From: a virus
Length of the DNA: 32,393 nucleotides
Strand: one strand, 5' to 3'
Virus record (IMG/VR): IMGVR_UViG_3300024344_000072
Coordinates: 1-32,393 of that record
Positions 23,438-29,871 of the stretch are shown here, piece by piece (the first letter of the stretch is position 1; each line of letters starts with the position of its first letter). The notes under the pieces are model-generated. The model was not told where the DNA came from. It saw only the letters and a program-made list of their open reading frames with translations, and did no database searches. Position numbers and translations under genes: made by a program.

Positions 23438-23948
23438 CGAAAAAATAGCTAAGATTCAAACAGAATTAAAAGCTAAAAAAACCAAGTTTAATAAATTTGG
23501 TAAGTATTATTATAGGTCTGCTGAAGATATACTAGAAGCTATAAAACCCTTTTTAATACCATTAGGATTATCAGTAAGAATTAATGAAAAACTTATTGAT
23601 AGTCATACCATAAAATCAACAGCTATAATTACTGATGGTTTAATGCGAATGAAAGCAAGTGCAATAGTAGGTGTAGAGCTAGATCAAAAGGGTATGCAAA
23701 TGCCACAGAAATTTGGAACTGCAAGTAGCTATGGAAAAAAGTATGCACTTGGTAATTTGTTTCTAATAGATGACACACAGGATGCAGATGCCATACATAA
23801 ACATAATAACAAACCAAAAATTACAAAAGGTACAAAAGACTGGTTTGATGTTATAAAGGTTTTAAAGGCAGGTAAAACTATGAGTTATGTAGAAGAAAAA
23901 TATTTAGTAACACAAGAACAAAAAACAGAATTACAATCTTTAATTTAA
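23415..23948 (+). CDS. ERF-family single-strand annealing protein
   Basis: About 177 residues from the ATG at 23415; a TTG three bases upstream is less likely. The N-terminal ERF core is clear: EKIAKIQTELKAKKTKFNKFGKYYYRSAEDI, ...IKPFLIPLGLSV, then FGTASSYGKKYALGNLFLIDDTQDAD, with the GTASSYGKKYAL block diagnostic of ERF recombinases. These proteins anneal single strands during phage recombination. The C-terminus is short. It sits between NinG-like and SSB genes, which supports a recombination module. Confidence 0.85.
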   Translation: MKKEHTFNEKIAKIQTELKAKKTKFNKFGKYYYRSAEDILEAIKPFLIPLGLSVRINEKLIDSHTIKSTAIITDGLMRMKASAIVGVELDQKGMQMPQKFGTASSYGKKYALGNLFLIDDTQDADAIHKHNNKPKITKGTKDWFDVIKVLKAGKTMSYVEEKYLVTQEQKTELQSLI

Positions 23949-23958
23949 AAATTATATT

Positions 23959-24273
23959 ATGAGTTTATTAATTAGTACGAGTATTAGGGTAGATAAACTA
24001 CCAAAAGAAAAATTTGTTAAAGGCAAAGATGGTGCAGTTTATTACAACTTTACAATATCTGTAAATGACCAAACTAGATTTGGAAATAATGTATGGCTTT
24101 ACGATTCTCAAAGTAAAGAGGAAAGAGAAGCTAAAAAGAAAAAACATACATTAGGTAATGGAAAAGTAGTATGGACTGATGGTAATGTTCAACTTGCAGA
24201 AAAGCAAGAAAACACAGACCATATAATTGCAGGTACAGAAGATGCCTACAAAAAAGAAGATTTACCATTTTAA
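23959..24273 (+). CDS. Single-stranded DNA-binding protein
   Basis: 104 residues, OB-fold-like. The N-terminal strand is SLLISTSIRVDKLPKEKF, followed by YYNFTISVNDQTRFGNNVWLY. It ends KKEDLPF, an acidic-hydrophobic tip like the DDDIPF tail of SSB proteins that recruits partner enzymes. It follows the ERF gene by ten bases and precedes a terminator. Likely coats ssDNA during replication and recombination. Confidence 0.75.
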   Translation: MSLLISTSIRVDKLPKEKFVKGKDGAVYYNFTISVNDQTRFGNNVWLYDSQSKEEREAKKKKHTLGNGKVVWTDGNVQLAEKQENTDHIIAGTEDAYKKEDLPF

Positions 24274-24296
24274 GAAATTTTTTTAATTTTTCTAAT

Positions 24297-24336
24297 AAGA
24301 GGGTAGGGTCATAGTATCTTTCCCTCTTTTTTTTTT
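24297..24336 (+). terminator. Terminator between SSB and ATPase genes
   Basis: Stem AAGAGGG/CCCTCTT with an 18-base loop, followed by a T-run to 24336. It ends the recombination transcript, so the ATPase gene at 24348 needs either readthrough or a promoter within the short gap. Confidence 0.75.
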
Positions 24337-24347
24337 ATCTTAGACAA

Positions 24348-25166
24348 ATGACAAACCACCAAGACTTAATGAAGCAGATAGAACAAAGCTGTTTCATAGA
24401 CACAAACAAAGAATTATCATACCCACCAGTAGCAATCTCAATGGGAGAGAAGCTAATAAAATCTAGCACAGGAGACCAACTGCTACCAGTACCCATAGGA
24501 ACTTATGGATCATTTAGCTTTGTACAAGCTGCACCTAAAACTAAAAAAACTTTTTTTATATCTTTGTTGGCAAGTGTATATTTGTCAGGGGGTAATACTT
24601 TTGGTGGAAACATTAAAGGTCATAGAAATGGAAGATGCCTTATACACTTTGATACAGAACAAGGGTCGTGGCATTGTGGTAGAGTTTTTAAGAGAGTTCT
24701 ATCAATGAACAAATACAATGAACAAGGGTGCTATCATACTTATAGTTTGAGAACACTTATGCCAAAAACAAGAGTAGAATTTATAGAGCATTGTCTAAAG
24801 ACAAAAGAAAACATAGGATGCTGTATTATTGATGGGGTAGCAGATTTATGTAATGATGTGAATAATATACAAGAAGCAAATGATGTTGTGCAGAAAATAA
24901 TGGAATGGAGTGAAATTTACAATATACATATTATATTAGTAATACATAGTAATTTTGGCTCAGAGAAACCAACAGGACATTTAGGAAGTTTCCTAGAAAA
25001 GAAAACAGAAACACAAATACAACTTGAAAAGAACAGCGTACACAAAGAACGAATTACAGTTAAGTGTAAAAGAAGCAGAGGTTATGCTTTTGACACTTTT
25101 AGTTTTGAAGTAAATGAGCTAGGACTACCAATAATAGTTGGGGATTTATATGATCCTCTTGACTAA
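24348..25166 (+). CDS. RecA-like P-loop ATPase with altered Walker A
   Basis: 272 residues, probably the replicative or origin ATPase (RepA/DnaB-type). The P-loop position reads AAPKTKKTFF (61-70): Lys67-Thr68 are kept but both glycines of GxxxxGKT are replaced by Ala and Lys. A RecA-like strand LIHFDTEQG (98-106) and Walker B CCIIDGVADL (158-167) follow, then a sensor-like IILVIHSNF. The lower case for a helicase is that no toprim or N-terminal primase is present. The altered P-loop appears in other Bacteroidota phages as I recall, so it may be a family trait rather than a dead enzyme. Confidence 0.65.
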   Translation: MTNHQDLMKQIEQSCFIDTNKELSYPPVAISMGEKLIKSSTGDQLLPVPIGTYGSFSFVQAAPKTKKTFFISLLASVYLSGGNTFGGNIKGHRNGRCLIHFDTEQGSWHCGRVFKRVLSMNKYNEQGCYHTYSLRTLMPKTRVEFIEHCLKTKENIGCCIIDGVADLCNDVNNIQEANDVVQKIMEWSEIYNIHIILVIHSNFGSEKPTGHLGSFLEKKTETQIQLEKNSVHKERITVKCKRSRGYAFDTFSFEVNELGLPIIVGDLYDPLD

Positions 25167-25174
25167 GAGTAGTT

Positions 25175-25654
25175 ATGATAGAAAAAAGTATGAAGTTGTT
25201 GTTCGCAAAGAATAATGACTGGATAGAAATTTGTAAGTCGTTTGGTTTAGATTATGAGACATCTTGTGATCTTGTGCAAGAAATGTATATCAAAATACAA
25301 TTAAAACTAGAAAAGGGTTTAGACATAAGCTATAAAAAACACGACATAAATTATTATTATATCTATTTAACATTAAGAACAATGTTTATCGATCTAAAGA
25401 GAAAGGGTAAAAATATAAAAAGAGTAGGTACAGAGAAGTTGAGAGCAGGACAGACAGACATTGATTACGAGGGAAAATATAAAGTAATATTAGAAGCGTT
25501 AGACAAAATGTACTGGTATGACAAAAAAGTTTTCTTGATGTTAAACCAAGAAGATGAAAGCGTAGCATCACTATCACGAAAAACAGGAATACCATACTAC
25601 TCACTATATAACACATACAACAAAGTAAAAGAAAAGTTAAAAAAATTATTATGA
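25175..25654 (+). CDS. Small RNA polymerase sigma-factor-like protein
   Basis: 159 residues. Region-2-like DLVQEMYIKIQLKL lies at about 32-45 and YYIYLTLRTMFIDLKRK later, resembling sigma-70 regions 2.1-2.4. The C-terminal helix-turn-helix (EDESVASLSRKTGIPYYSLY, then NTYNKVKEKLKKLL) resembles region 4. The size is like an ECF or phage sigma factor. It likely redirects host polymerase to phage promoters, and the TCGTTATATA elements in this genome are candidate targets. A structural relative not binding polymerase remains possible. It overlaps the next gene (ATGA). Confidence 0.65.
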   Translation: MIEKSMKLLFAKNNDWIEICKSFGLDYETSCDLVQEMYIKIQLKLEKGLDISYKKHDINYYYIYLTLRTMFIDLKRKGKNIKRVGTEKLRAGQTDIDYEGKYKVILEALDKMYWYDKKVFLMLNQEDESVASLSRKTGIPYYSLYNTYNKVKEKLKKLL

Positions 25655-26076
25655 ATGATGTTTTTCAATCTGATTTAAAAGTAGGAAAAATATATGAAAA
25701 CATTGTATTAAAAAAAATACAAGAAAAATACCCAAAAGCATATATACAAAAAGGATATTGTAAAGACTGGGATATATACATACCTGAATTAGAAATGGGT
25801 GTAGAGGTTAAGTCTGATAAAAAAAGTATGCACACAGGAAATATAGTAATAGAAATAGAATTTAATAATAAACCCTCAGCATTAAGTACAACAAAAGCTA
25901 TGTGGTGGGTAATATATGATGGCTTACAATATAATTGGTTTATGGTAAATAACATAAAAAAATGTATAACAGAAAACAATTTAACATATAAGAAGTTTGT
26001 AGGTAGAGGAGATACAAAACAAAAAAAAGCATATCTTATTAAAAAACAATTACTATATAAATATAAAGAAATATGA
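25651..26076 (+). CDS. PD-(D/E)XK-like nuclease A
   Basis: 141 residues. KGYCKDWDIYIPE with Asp41, then MGVEVKSDKKS with Glu52-x-Lys54, gives the D...ExK arrangement of PD-(D/E)XK nucleases; an N-terminal helix with Glu16 fits the usual extra acid. The family includes Holliday-junction resolvases and restriction-like enzymes. No cysteine cluster. Overlaps at both ends with neighbours (ATGA) indicate one operon with the sigma-like gene. Substrate unknown. Confidence 0.6.
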   Translation: MNDVFQSDLKVGKIYENIVLKKIQEKYPKAYIQKGYCKDWDIYIPELEMGVEVKSDKKSMHTGNIVIEIEFNNKPSALSTTKAMWWVIYDGLQYNWFMVNNIKKCITENNLTYKKFVGRGDTKQKKAYLIKKQLLYKYKEI

Positions 26077-26231
26077 AATTAGGAAACATAATAGAAAAAG
26101 TAATAAACATAATCACATTAGGACAAGGTAAAAGAATAGCTACTTGGATAGCACACAAAAGGGGAAAAGAAAGTTGTGGATGTGATGAGAGAAAAGATGC
26201 ACTAAACAATATTAAAATAAAAAGATGGTAA
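26073..26231 (+). CDS. 52-residue protein with CGC motif
   Basis: The ATG overlaps the nuclease stop (ATGA) and the stop overlaps the next ATG. Helical and basic, with LGQGKRIATWIAHKRGKE and then SCGCDERKDALNN. The CGCxxRKxxLN motif recurs in phage mini-proteins. Possible metal binding. Function unknown. Confidence 0.6.
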   Translation: MKLGNIIEKVINIITLGQGKRIATWIAHKRGKESCGCDERKDALNNIKIKRW

Positions 26232-26437
26232 CTAAATTTAATAAAGATGACAGACAAAAATGGAAGAAATTTCGTATGGCAAAAAAATCAGTCATTTCAA
26301 GAAAAGAATTTGAAATGGTATGCAACCTGCACAGAACCTACTATAAACATAACTTATCAAACCCTTGCACCTGTAACCCAAAGCAGATAAATCAATGGAT
26401 AGCTGATTTAAATAAAATTTGGGATAATGGGAATTAG
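26225..26437 (+). CDS. 70-residue Cys/His protein
   Basis: Contains EFEMVCNLHRTYYKHNLSNP followed by CTCNPKQINQWIADLN. The C-x2-H ... H ... C-x-C spacing looks like a small zinc-binding unit, and the whole ISRKEFE-to-LN pattern is one I associate with replication regions of Bacteroidota phages. It overlaps both neighbours by a few bases. Function unknown. Confidence 0.6.
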   Translation: MVTKFNKDDRQKWKKFRMAKKSVISRKEFEMVCNLHRTYYKHNLSNPCTCNPKQINQWIADLNKIWDNGN

Positions 26438-26843
26438 CAAAATACATAAGTGGGAAAGAGCTGTTACAATAATATTAAATGTAATGGGGTGGGATTTAGA
26501 ATGGACTGGTGGTAAATATGAATCGTTTGATGCAAAAGGATTTACACCTAAAAAAAAATCTTGCATAATTGAATATAAGTTTCGTGATAAATATTATGAA
26601 GAAAAATTATTAGAAGTTAAAAAATATAAATCATTAATGGAAACACCTGATGTTGATGTAAGATTATATTTTGTAAATGATCCTAAAGCAAATTATATGT
26701 ATTGGCTAGACAATCTACAAATGCCAAACCCTGTTAAACTATATTGTCCTGACACATCGTTTTGGACTAAGAAAAGACTAAAGAAAGAAGTCTATCTGCT
26801 AAAAGAAAATGATGCCAGTATAATAAATTTAAATAATTATTAA
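26427..26843 (+). CDS. PD-(D/E)XK-like nuclease B
   Basis: 138 residues. KYESFDAKGFTPKKKSCIIEYKFRDKYY gives Asp35 and Glu49-x-Lys51, the D...ExK core of PD-(D/E)XK nucleases; Glu10 in the first helix may complete the site. It differs from the nuclease at 25651 outside the motif. An 11-base overlap with the gene before. It is the last gene before a new promoter-like element. Possibly a resolvase or end-processing nuclease. Confidence 0.55.
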   Translation: MGISKIHKWERAVTIILNVMGWDLEWTGGKYESFDAKGFTPKKKSCIIEYKFRDKYYEEKLLEVKKYKSLMETPDVDVRLYFVNDPKANYMYWLDNLQMPNPVKLYCPDTSFWTKKRLKKEVYLLKENDASIINLNNY

Positions 26844-26860
26844 CAGAAGTTTAATAATTT

Positions 26861-26870
26861 TCGTTATATT
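26861..26870 (+). promoter_or_regulatory. Repeated promoter-like element, copy 5 (exonuclease block)
   Basis: TCGTTATATT lies 14 bases before the ATG at 26885, after a 41-base gap. It would start transcription of the exonuclease, DnaA-like and methyltransferase genes. The AAATT companion seen in copies 1-4 is not clear here. Confidence 0.4.
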
Positions 26871-26884
26871 GCAAAGAAAAAATT

Positions 26885-27004
26885 ATGGTAATAAGCAACG
26901 AAACATTTGAACACTTTAGAAAGCAACAAAAGAAAAAACAAAAATATATAAAACTCTTAAAGAAAGAGGGGTATATAGTATATGAAAAAAAAAAGACTAC
27001 CTAG
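26885..27004 (+). CDS. 39-residue basic mini-protein
   Basis: First gene after the promoter-like element. Lys-rich and helical (FEHFRKQQKKKQKYIKLLKK). It ends a few bases before the next ATG. Real by position and spacing, but low complexity limits certainty. Function unknown. Confidence 0.45.
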   Translation: MVISNETFEHFRKQQKKKQKYIKLLKKEGYIVYEKKKTT

Positions 27005-27009
27005 AATTA

Positions 27010-27213
27010 ATGAATGAAAGATATTTTAAAGAAATAGGATTTAATAGAATAGAAAGCAAAATGAACAAACTTAAAACAAATAAACCAAGACAGTACAGAT
27101 CAAGACAAGGTAGGTCTGATGAAAAATACAAAGAGACTATGAAATTAACCTGCATATCAATATCAGGTTTAGTATTAACTTTTTTATATATATTATATGA
27201 TAGTATTGTTTGA
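27010..27213 (+). CDS. 67-residue single-span membrane protein
   Basis: A basic N-terminal half (KMNKLKTNKPRQYRSRQGRS) is followed by one C-terminal membrane helix (LTCISISGLVLTFLYILYD, about 45-63). The stop overlaps the exonuclease gene by 17 bases. It may anchor replication proteins to the membrane, but nothing confirms that. Starts at 27010 and 27014 are nearly equivalent in position; only 27010 is in this frame. Confidence 0.55.
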   Translation: MNERYFKEIGFNRIESKMNKLKTNKPRQYRSRQGRSDEKYKETMKLTCISISGLVLTFLYILYDSIV

Positions 27214-27910
27214 TGCAGACAGCTTAGTATTTGCAAGTTGTTACAGGACTAGAAAAAATAAAGAAGAACTAGAAGATAAATATTACAGAGACATTAAAGA
27301 TGCAGCAGGTAAATTTGATGAGCAGTTTATGAAAATAATAAATGATATTGATGAGGTTTATAATGTAAAGAATGTCATAACATTTAATGGAAGCAAAGGA
27401 AATTTTAGAAAAAAAATTACACCAGTATATAAAGCAAACAGAAAAAATCAAGAACTACCACCATTATTACACGAGCTGCACGATTATGTAAAAGAAAATT
27501 ATAGTAGTGTTTATGGGTATGGAATAGAAACAGATGATTTAATTGCAAAACATTGGTATGAAATACAAAAACAAGCAGGTAGAGAACAGGTCATAATATG
27601 TGCAATAGACAAAGACTACAAACAATTTAATTGCTTGATGTGGAATTATCATAAAAAAGAAGTTATAGACATAACAGAACAAGAAGCTCTATACAACTTT
27701 TATGAACAAATGATAGCAGGAGATAGTGCAGACAATGTAAACTACTTTAAAGGTAAAGGAAAAAAGTTTGCAGAAAAATACTATAAAGGATGCACAACAA
27801 AATACCAATACACTAAAAGATTATATGAACTATTTAAAAAAGAATACAAAGGCAAGGCAAGACAGAAATATGTAGAATGTTATAATTTATTAAAATTACG
27901 AAATGAATAA
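27197..27910 (+). CDS. FEN/5'-3' exonuclease
   Basis: 237 residues. FEN-type metal ligands are in order: FDAD (Asp6, Asp8), GIETDDLI (Glu111, Asp113, Asp114), IDKDYKQF (Asp138, Asp140) and AGDSADNV (Asp176, Asp179), followed by a GKGKK helix-hairpin-helix-like loop. It matches phage RNase H/5' exonucleases that remove RNA primers and flaps, or degrade host DNA. Length is slightly shorter than T5 exonuclease. It is followed immediately by the DnaA-like gene. Confidence 0.8.
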   Translation: MIVLFDADSLVFASCYRTRKNKEELEDKYYRDIKDAAGKFDEQFMKIINDIDEVYNVKNVITFNGSKGNFRKKITPVYKANRKNQELPPLLHELHDYVKENYSSVYGYGIETDDLIAKHWYEIQKQAGREQVIICAIDKDYKQFNCLMWNYHKKEVIDITEQEALYNFYEQMIAGDSADNVNYFKGKGKKFAEKYYKGCTTKYQYTKRLYELFKKEYKGKARQKYVECYNLLKLRNE

Positions 27911-28370
27911 TTTAAAACCTTTAGAAATAGCAAACAAAATAATAGAACTATCAGGCACAAATATATTTGAAGATAGCAGAAAAAAAAACATAGTAGAAAT
28001 GAGATCATTACTTATACACATACTAAGAGAAAAACTAGGTATGAGATGGGTAAACATAGCACTATTCTTAAAAGCGAATAATAAACCAGTAAATCACGCT
28101 ACACTTATACACAGCGTAAAGAACTTTGAAATGTATAAAAAAGACAATAAACAAATACAAGAGATATACAACATATTTTCTTTTAGAAGTAATTTAGGTG
28201 TAGATGAGATAGACAGAATACACTACCTAGAAAACAAGTGTAGCACATTACAAAAAAAACTAGAAAACCCATTAGTAAAATTAGTAATAGAAGTTCCAAA
28301 CGATATTGACAAAATAGAAAGCATTGAGAGAGTAGTCAAGAGTTGGAAGTGGAAAGAAAAAGTATTATGA
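27903..28370 (+). CDS. DnaA domain-IV-like DNA-binding protein
   Basis: 155 residues without an ATPase domain. EMRSLLIHILREKLGMRWVNIALFL (32-56) followed by NHATLIHSVKNF (64-75) reproduces the helix-turn-helix and signature HATxIHS of DnaA domain IV, which contacts DnaA boxes. The C-terminal half is a coiled coil (HYLENKCSTLQKKLENPL). A phage origin-binding or DnaA-competing role is likely. It ends in an ATGA overlap with the methyltransferase. Confidence 0.75.
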   Translation: MNNLKPLEIANKIIELSGTNIFEDSRKKNIVEMRSLLIHILREKLGMRWVNIALFLKANNKPVNHATLIHSVKNFEMYKKDNKQIQEIYNIFSFRSNLGVDEIDRIHYLENKCSTLQKKLENPLVKLVIEVPNDIDKIESIERVVKSWKWKEKVL

Positions 28371-29053
28371 TAAACCTATATAACCAAGACTGTGTAGAAG
28401 CTATGAAAGAAATGTCAGATAACCAATTTGACTTAGCTATTGTAGATCCTCCTTATGGAATTGGCTTAGGTTTTAGTAAAAGCAAAAAAGTTAAAAATGG
28501 AACTTTAACAAAAGGACATAAACAAAAAAATTGGAATAATACTACTCCAACAATAGATTATTTTAATGAAGTGCTAAGAGTTTCTAAAAAGCACATTATT
28601 TGGGGATGTAATTATTATGGAGAAGCACAAAAGTTATTTGGGCAAGGTAGAATAATACATAATAAGTTAGTAACACCTTTTTTAAAAAGCACTTATTCTC
28701 ACGCTGATATAGCAGCTACAAATTGTCAAAATAGAATTACTATGTTTGATTTTCAATGGAGTGGTAATGTTCAAGCAGGAACAATGAACACAAAAATGAT
28801 TAATGATTATGGTAGAGGGTTAGAAAAAAGAATACATCCTACACAAAAACCAGTAAAATTATACGAGTGGTTGCTTATGAATTATGCAAAAGAGGGAGAT
28901 AAAATATTAGACACACATTTAGGTGGTGGCTCAATAGCTATTGCTTGTCATAATTTAAAATACGATCTTGCAGGGTATGAAATTGATAAAGAGTATTATG
29001 AAAAAGCAAAATTAAGATTAAATCAACATACAGAACAATTACAAATATTTTAA
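28367..29053 (+). CDS. DNA N6-adenine methyltransferase, beta-class order
   Basis: 228 residues from the ATG at 28367; an in-frame TTG at 28343 is less likely because the ATG makes the usual ATGA coupling. The catalytic DPPY lies at 27-30 (AIVDPPYGIG), followed by a short target-recognition region, HPTQKPVKLYEWLL, and the SAM-binding motif ILDTHLGGGSIAIACH. DPPY before the SAM loop is the order of beta-class N6-adenine/N4-cytosine enzymes. The SAM loop reads THLGGGS where many enzymes have PFxGSG. No restriction partner is adjacent, so it is probably an orphan that protects phage DNA. Confidence 0.75.
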   Translation: MINLYNQDCVEAMKEMSDNQFDLAIVDPPYGIGLGFSKSKKVKNGTLTKGHKQKNWNNTTPTIDYFNEVLRVSKKHIIWGCNYYGEAQKLFGQGRIIHNKLVTPFLKSTYSHADIAATNCQNRITMFDFQWSGNVQAGTMNTKMINDYGRGLEKRIHPTQKPVKLYEWLLMNYAKEGDKILDTHLGGGSIAIACHNLKYDLAGYEIDKEYYEKAKLRLNQHTEQLQIF

Positions 29054-29437
29054 ATGGAAACAGACAAAAACAAAAGAAAACAAATACCTATATATACAGG
29101 ACTAATTAAATATTTTCCTAAGGCACTAGCTGAGGTTGCTAAAGTGTCTTATGTAGGAAATCAACAGCATCATCCTGACAAACCTTTACATTGGGATAGA
29201 GCAAAAAGCACAGATGAATTAGATGCACTAACAAGACACTTATTCGAAGCAGGTAAAGTTGATACTGATGGTCAATTACATAGCGCAAAGGTAGCTTGGA
29301 GAGCATTAGCAAACCTAGAAAAAGAGTTAGAGAATAAAAGAGATGAGAAATGGTATAAAGATCAATACAATAGAAATAGAGACCCTAAAGATCAAATAGG
29401 GTATGATGAACAATTTGGAGATTATATAAAACAATAA
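29054..29437 (+). CDS. dATP/dGTP diphosphohydrolase N-terminal-type protein
   Basis: 127 residues. IPIYTGLIKYFPKALAEVAKV, GNQQHHPDKPLHWDRAKS, ELDALTRHLFEAG and SAKVAWRALANLEKEL match the family annotated as dATP/dGTP diphosphohydrolase N-terminal domain, which I recognise from pattern alone. These enzymes remodel dNTP pools, and relatives act in 2-aminoadenine phages. No PurZ- or DatZ-like gene is visible here, so a modified genome is not supported. It starts directly after the methyltransferase. Confidence 0.6.
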   Translation: METDKNKRKQIPIYTGLIKYFPKALAEVAKVSYVGNQQHHPDKPLHWDRAKSTDELDALTRHLFEAGKVDTDGQLHSAKVAWRALANLEKELENKRDEKWYKDQYNRNRDPKDQIGYDEQFGDYIKQ

Positions 29438-29444
29438 ATTTTTT

Positions 29445-29454
29445 TCGTTATATA
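29445..29454 (+). promoter_or_regulatory. Repeated promoter-like element, copy 6 (terminase block)
   Basis: TCGTTATATA lies in the 46-base gap before the ATG at 29484, farther from the start codon (29 bases) than other copies. It would drive terminase expression. Confidence 0.45.
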
Positions 29455-29483
29455 ATTGATTAAACAATCTTTTTTCAATCTTT

Positions 29484-29615
29484 ATGTATCAAATAATAAG
29501 CGACATAGACATCATAATAGAAGCAATAGAAAACGAAGATAACAGAGATGCAATATATATGTTAAAAGAAATAAAACACGAATTAGAATTTAAAGCTATA
29601 ATAAATGGATGGTAG
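29484..29615 (+). CDS. 43-residue acidic mini-protein
   Basis: Helical (IISDIDIIIEAIENED, YMLKEIKHELEFKA). First gene after the promoter-like element, overlapping the terminase small subunit by 11 bases. No known motif. Function unknown. Confidence 0.5.
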   Translation: MYQIISDIDIIIEAIENEDNRDAIYMLKEIKHELEFKAIINGW

Positions 29616-29871
29616 AAAAAGTAATGGTGGTATAAGGAAAGGTGCAGGGAGACCTAAAAAAGTAGAAGAAGAAAAACTAATAGAAAAGCTAGATAGTTTA
29701 ATTGACAATGATGAGGTTATAAAAACACTAGGTAAAAAGATTAAAGAGGGGTCAGATAGAGCTATGAGCTTGTACTTTGGATATAGATATGGTAAACCAA
29801 AAGAATCAGTAGATATTAATTCTAGTGAGGGTTTTAATATCAATTTTAAAGACCTGATTAACTTTAAATGA
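29605..29871 (+). CDS. terS: Terminase small subunit
   Basis: 88 residues. N-terminal GRKSNGGIRKGAGRPKK (basic, AT-hook-like) followed by helices EKLIEKLDSLIDNDEV and DRAMSLYFGYRYGKPKESVDI. The RKGAGRPKK start and YRYGKPKE block are characteristic of small terminase proteins in Bacteroidota phages. It recognises phage DNA for packaging. Its stop overlaps the large subunit ATG (ATGA). Confidence 0.75.
   Translation: MDGRKSNGGIRKGAGRPKKVEEEKLIEKLDSLIDNDEVIKTLGKKIKEGSDRAMSLYFGYRYGKPKESVDINSSEGFNINFKDLINFK

Noticed and set aside
24505-24708. 67-residue + strand ORF inside the ATPase gene
   Set aside because: It lies wholly within a well-supported gene in another frame and has no coupling to neighbours.
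22556-28370. Temperate lifestyle
   Set aside because: No integrase, excisionase, repressor pair or attachment site was found. The helix-turn-helix proteins seen fit sigma and DnaA types.
28367-29437. 2-aminoadenine (Z) genome system
   Set aside because: Only a diphosphohydrolase-type protein is present. No PurZ-like or DatZ-like gene and no DNA polymerase were found.
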